From the NCBI GenBank assembly GCA_028817685.1, contig JAPPPC010000248.1, forward strand, positions 1 through 7,139: a stretch of DNA of 7,139 bases, written 5' to 3'. Source of the stretch: Rhodospirillaceae bacterium (GTDB lineage Bacteria; Pseudomonadota; Alphaproteobacteria; UBA8366; GCA-2717185). The translations under genes and the position numbers were made by a program. This document shows, piece by piece, positions 6,235-7,139 of this stretch; position 1 is the first letter of the stretch; every line of letters starts with the position of its first letter. Below the pieces are notes generated by a model. The model worked only from the letters and a program-made list of their open reading frames with translations. It had not been told where the DNA came from and did not search any database.

Positions 6235-6969
6235 ATAAATTTGGAAGGAAAGACATTCGCCGTCACCGGCGGCGCTTCGGGCATCGGCCGTTCGACCGTC
6301 GCAACCTTATGCGAGGCGGGGGCGACCGTGTTCTTCGGCGACATCAATGAGGATGGCGGCGCGGAAACGGCGGCACAGGTCGGCGCCAGCGCCACCTTCG
6401 TTCCCCTCGATCTCACCGATGACGCCTCTATCGCCAGCTTTGCCAAGACCGCGCAGGATGCGGGTCCGGTCGACGGCGTCATCAATGTGGCCGGCTGGGA
6501 CATCATCCAGCCTTTCATCGAGCAGGAGCCCGATTTCTGGGAAAAAGTGGTCAAAATCAACCTGATGGGTCCGGTGAAGTTCACCCGCGCCTTCCTCGAC
6601 CCGATGATCGAACGCAATGCCGGCAAGGTGATCAGCGTCTCCAGCGACGCCGGCCGGGGCGGCAGCATGGGCGAGACCATGTATGCCGGCGCCAAGGGCG
6701 GCATCATCGCCTTTTCGAAGTCGCTGGCGCGCGAAGTGGCGCGCTACCGCATCAACGTAAATTGCGTTTGCCCCGGTCCAACCAATACACCGCTGTTCAA
6801 TGCGCAGCCGGAACGCATGCGCGAAGCGCTGACCCGCGCCATCCCCTTCCGGCGGGTGGCCGAGCCGGAGGAAATCGCCGATGCGATCCTGTTCTTCGCC
6901 AGCGACCGTTCCAACTACCTCACCGGCCAGGTGCTCAGCGTGAGCGGCGGCCTGACCATGGTCGACTAA
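6232..6969 (+). CDS. SDR-family oxidoreductase, BadH-like hydroxyacyl-CoA dehydrogenase candidate
   Basis: A classical short-chain dehydrogenase/reductase of 245 residues with a Rossmann fold. Visible are the cofactor motif TGGASGIG (12-19), Asp37 after the second strand (FFGDIN), which favours NAD(H) over NADP(H), Asp60 (PLDLTD), N-V-A-G (85-88, usually NNAG), structural Asn110 (KINL), catalytic Ser138 (SVSSDAG), Tyr151 and Lys155 (YAGAK), and the PGPTNT loop (181-186). The strings AGWDIIQPFIEQEPDFW, SSDAGRGGSMGE and TGQVLSVSGGLTM recall BadH, the 2-hydroxycyclohexanecarboxyl-CoA dehydrogenase of alicyclic acid breakdown; that resemblance is from memory of the family and not from an alignment. 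The likely reaction is NAD-dependent oxidation of a 3-hydroxyacyl-CoA-like substrate. It lies 34 bases after the MaoC-like gene and 36 before a crotonase gene, supporting a beta-oxidation-like operon. A general FabG-type reductase is the main alternative. Confidence 0.93.
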   Translation: MINLEGKTFAVTGGASGIGRSTVATLCEAGATVFFGDINEDGGAETAAQVGASATFVPLDLTDDASIASFAKTAQDAGPVDGVINVAGWDIIQPFIEQEPDFWEKVVKINLMGPVKFTRAFLDPMIERNAGKVISVSSDAGRGGSMGETMYAGAKGGIIAFSKSLAREVARYRINVNCVCPGPTNTPLFNAQPERMREALTRAIPFRRVAEPEEIADAILFFASDRSNYLTGQVLSVSGGLTMVD

Positions 6970-7005
6970 GCGCGACCGCCACACCGAATTTTCTGGGAGA
7001 GACCA

Positions 7006-7139
7006 ATGACCGACCGTTACGAAAAATACACGAGCTTCGAATTCGACCGCCCGTCCGACCGGGTGCTGCGGATCACGCTGAACAACCCGAAGACATACAA
7101 CTCGCTCGACGCCACGGGCCCCAATCTTTTCACCTATAT
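7006..7139 (+). CDS. Enoyl-CoA hydratase/isomerase (crotonase) family protein, 3' end missing
   Basis: Only the first 44 residues are in the window; the reading frame is still open at its end. ATG 7006 has GGAG (6996-6999) six bases upstream, a leader much like that of the dehydrogenase gene. The residues VLRITLNNPKTYNSLDA (20-36) match the first beta-strand and turn of crotonase-fold proteins, where the usual pattern is V-x-x-I-x-L-N-x-P-x-x-x-N-S/A-L/M. Family members hydrate enoyl-CoAs, shift double bonds or hydrolyse beta-keto ring acyl-CoAs. The catalytic residues and oxyanion hole lie beyond the window, so the specific reaction cannot be told. The N terminus did not recall BadI, the ring hydrolase that accompanies BadH. 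Position after the dehydrogenase suggests a shared acyl-CoA pathway. Confidence 0.85.
   Translation, partial: MTDRYEKYTSFEFDRPSDRVLRITLNNPKTYNSLDATGPNLFTY

Noticed and set aside
5652..6707. Minus-strand open frame of 351 codons across the MaoC-like and dehydrogenase genes
   Set aside because: It covers two well-supported genes and its translation shows no recognisable domain; it is a codon-bias shadow.
6307..6984. Minus-strand open frame of 225 codons opposite the dehydrogenase gene
   Set aside because: It mirrors a gene with all SDR catalytic motifs, and its translation has no domain of its own.

Overview
The window reads as a GC-rich proteobacterial chromosome segment, most likely alphaproteobacterial. 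That inference rests on codon use, GGAG-type ribosome binding sites, compact co-directional genes and the mix of families; nothing here fixes the genus. All supported genes are on the + strand. There are five transporter genes, one regulator and three fatty-acyl-CoA-type catabolic genes. The first and last genes are cut by the window edges. No tRNA, rRNA, CRISPR array, insertion sequence or phage gene was seen.

Region 1 (1-5115) is a complete peptide/nickel-type (Dpp/Opp) ABC importer apart from the missing 5' end of its first gene. The order is periplasmic substrate-binding protein (partial), permease B, permease C, ATPase D, ATPase F. A strong intrinsic terminator (1078-1113) and a second hairpin (1148-1165) lie between the binding-protein gene and the permeases. 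This suggests that the binding protein is made in excess over the membrane complex. The other transporter genes are separated by 13 and 31 bases, or overlap by 8 bases.

Region 2 (5116-5221) is a short regulatory gap. It holds a plausible sigma70-type promoter whose -10 element lies inside a perfect 6-1-6 palindrome. Two further palindromes overlap or abut it, immediately before a MarR-family regulator gene.

Region 3 (5222-7139) looks like one operon: a MarR-type regulator, a MaoC-like hot-dog protein, a short-chain dehydrogenase and the start of a crotonase-fold enoyl-CoA hydratase/isomerase. From memory, the dehydrogenase resembles BadH, the 2-hydroxycyclohexanecarboxyl-CoA dehydrogenase of alicyclic acid degradation. 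In Rhodopseudomonas palustris that pathway is controlled by a MarR-type repressor (BadR). The working model is a ligand-relieved MarR repressor controlling beta-oxidation-like breakdown of a ring-containing or otherwise unusual acyl-CoA. The neighbouring importer may supply the substrate, but that link rests on adjacency alone.

No clearly unprecedented system is evident. The points most worth a second look are the MaoC-like protein lacking the usual Asp/His active-site pair, the stacked operator palindromes, and the possible alicyclic-acid catabolic role of the second operon.
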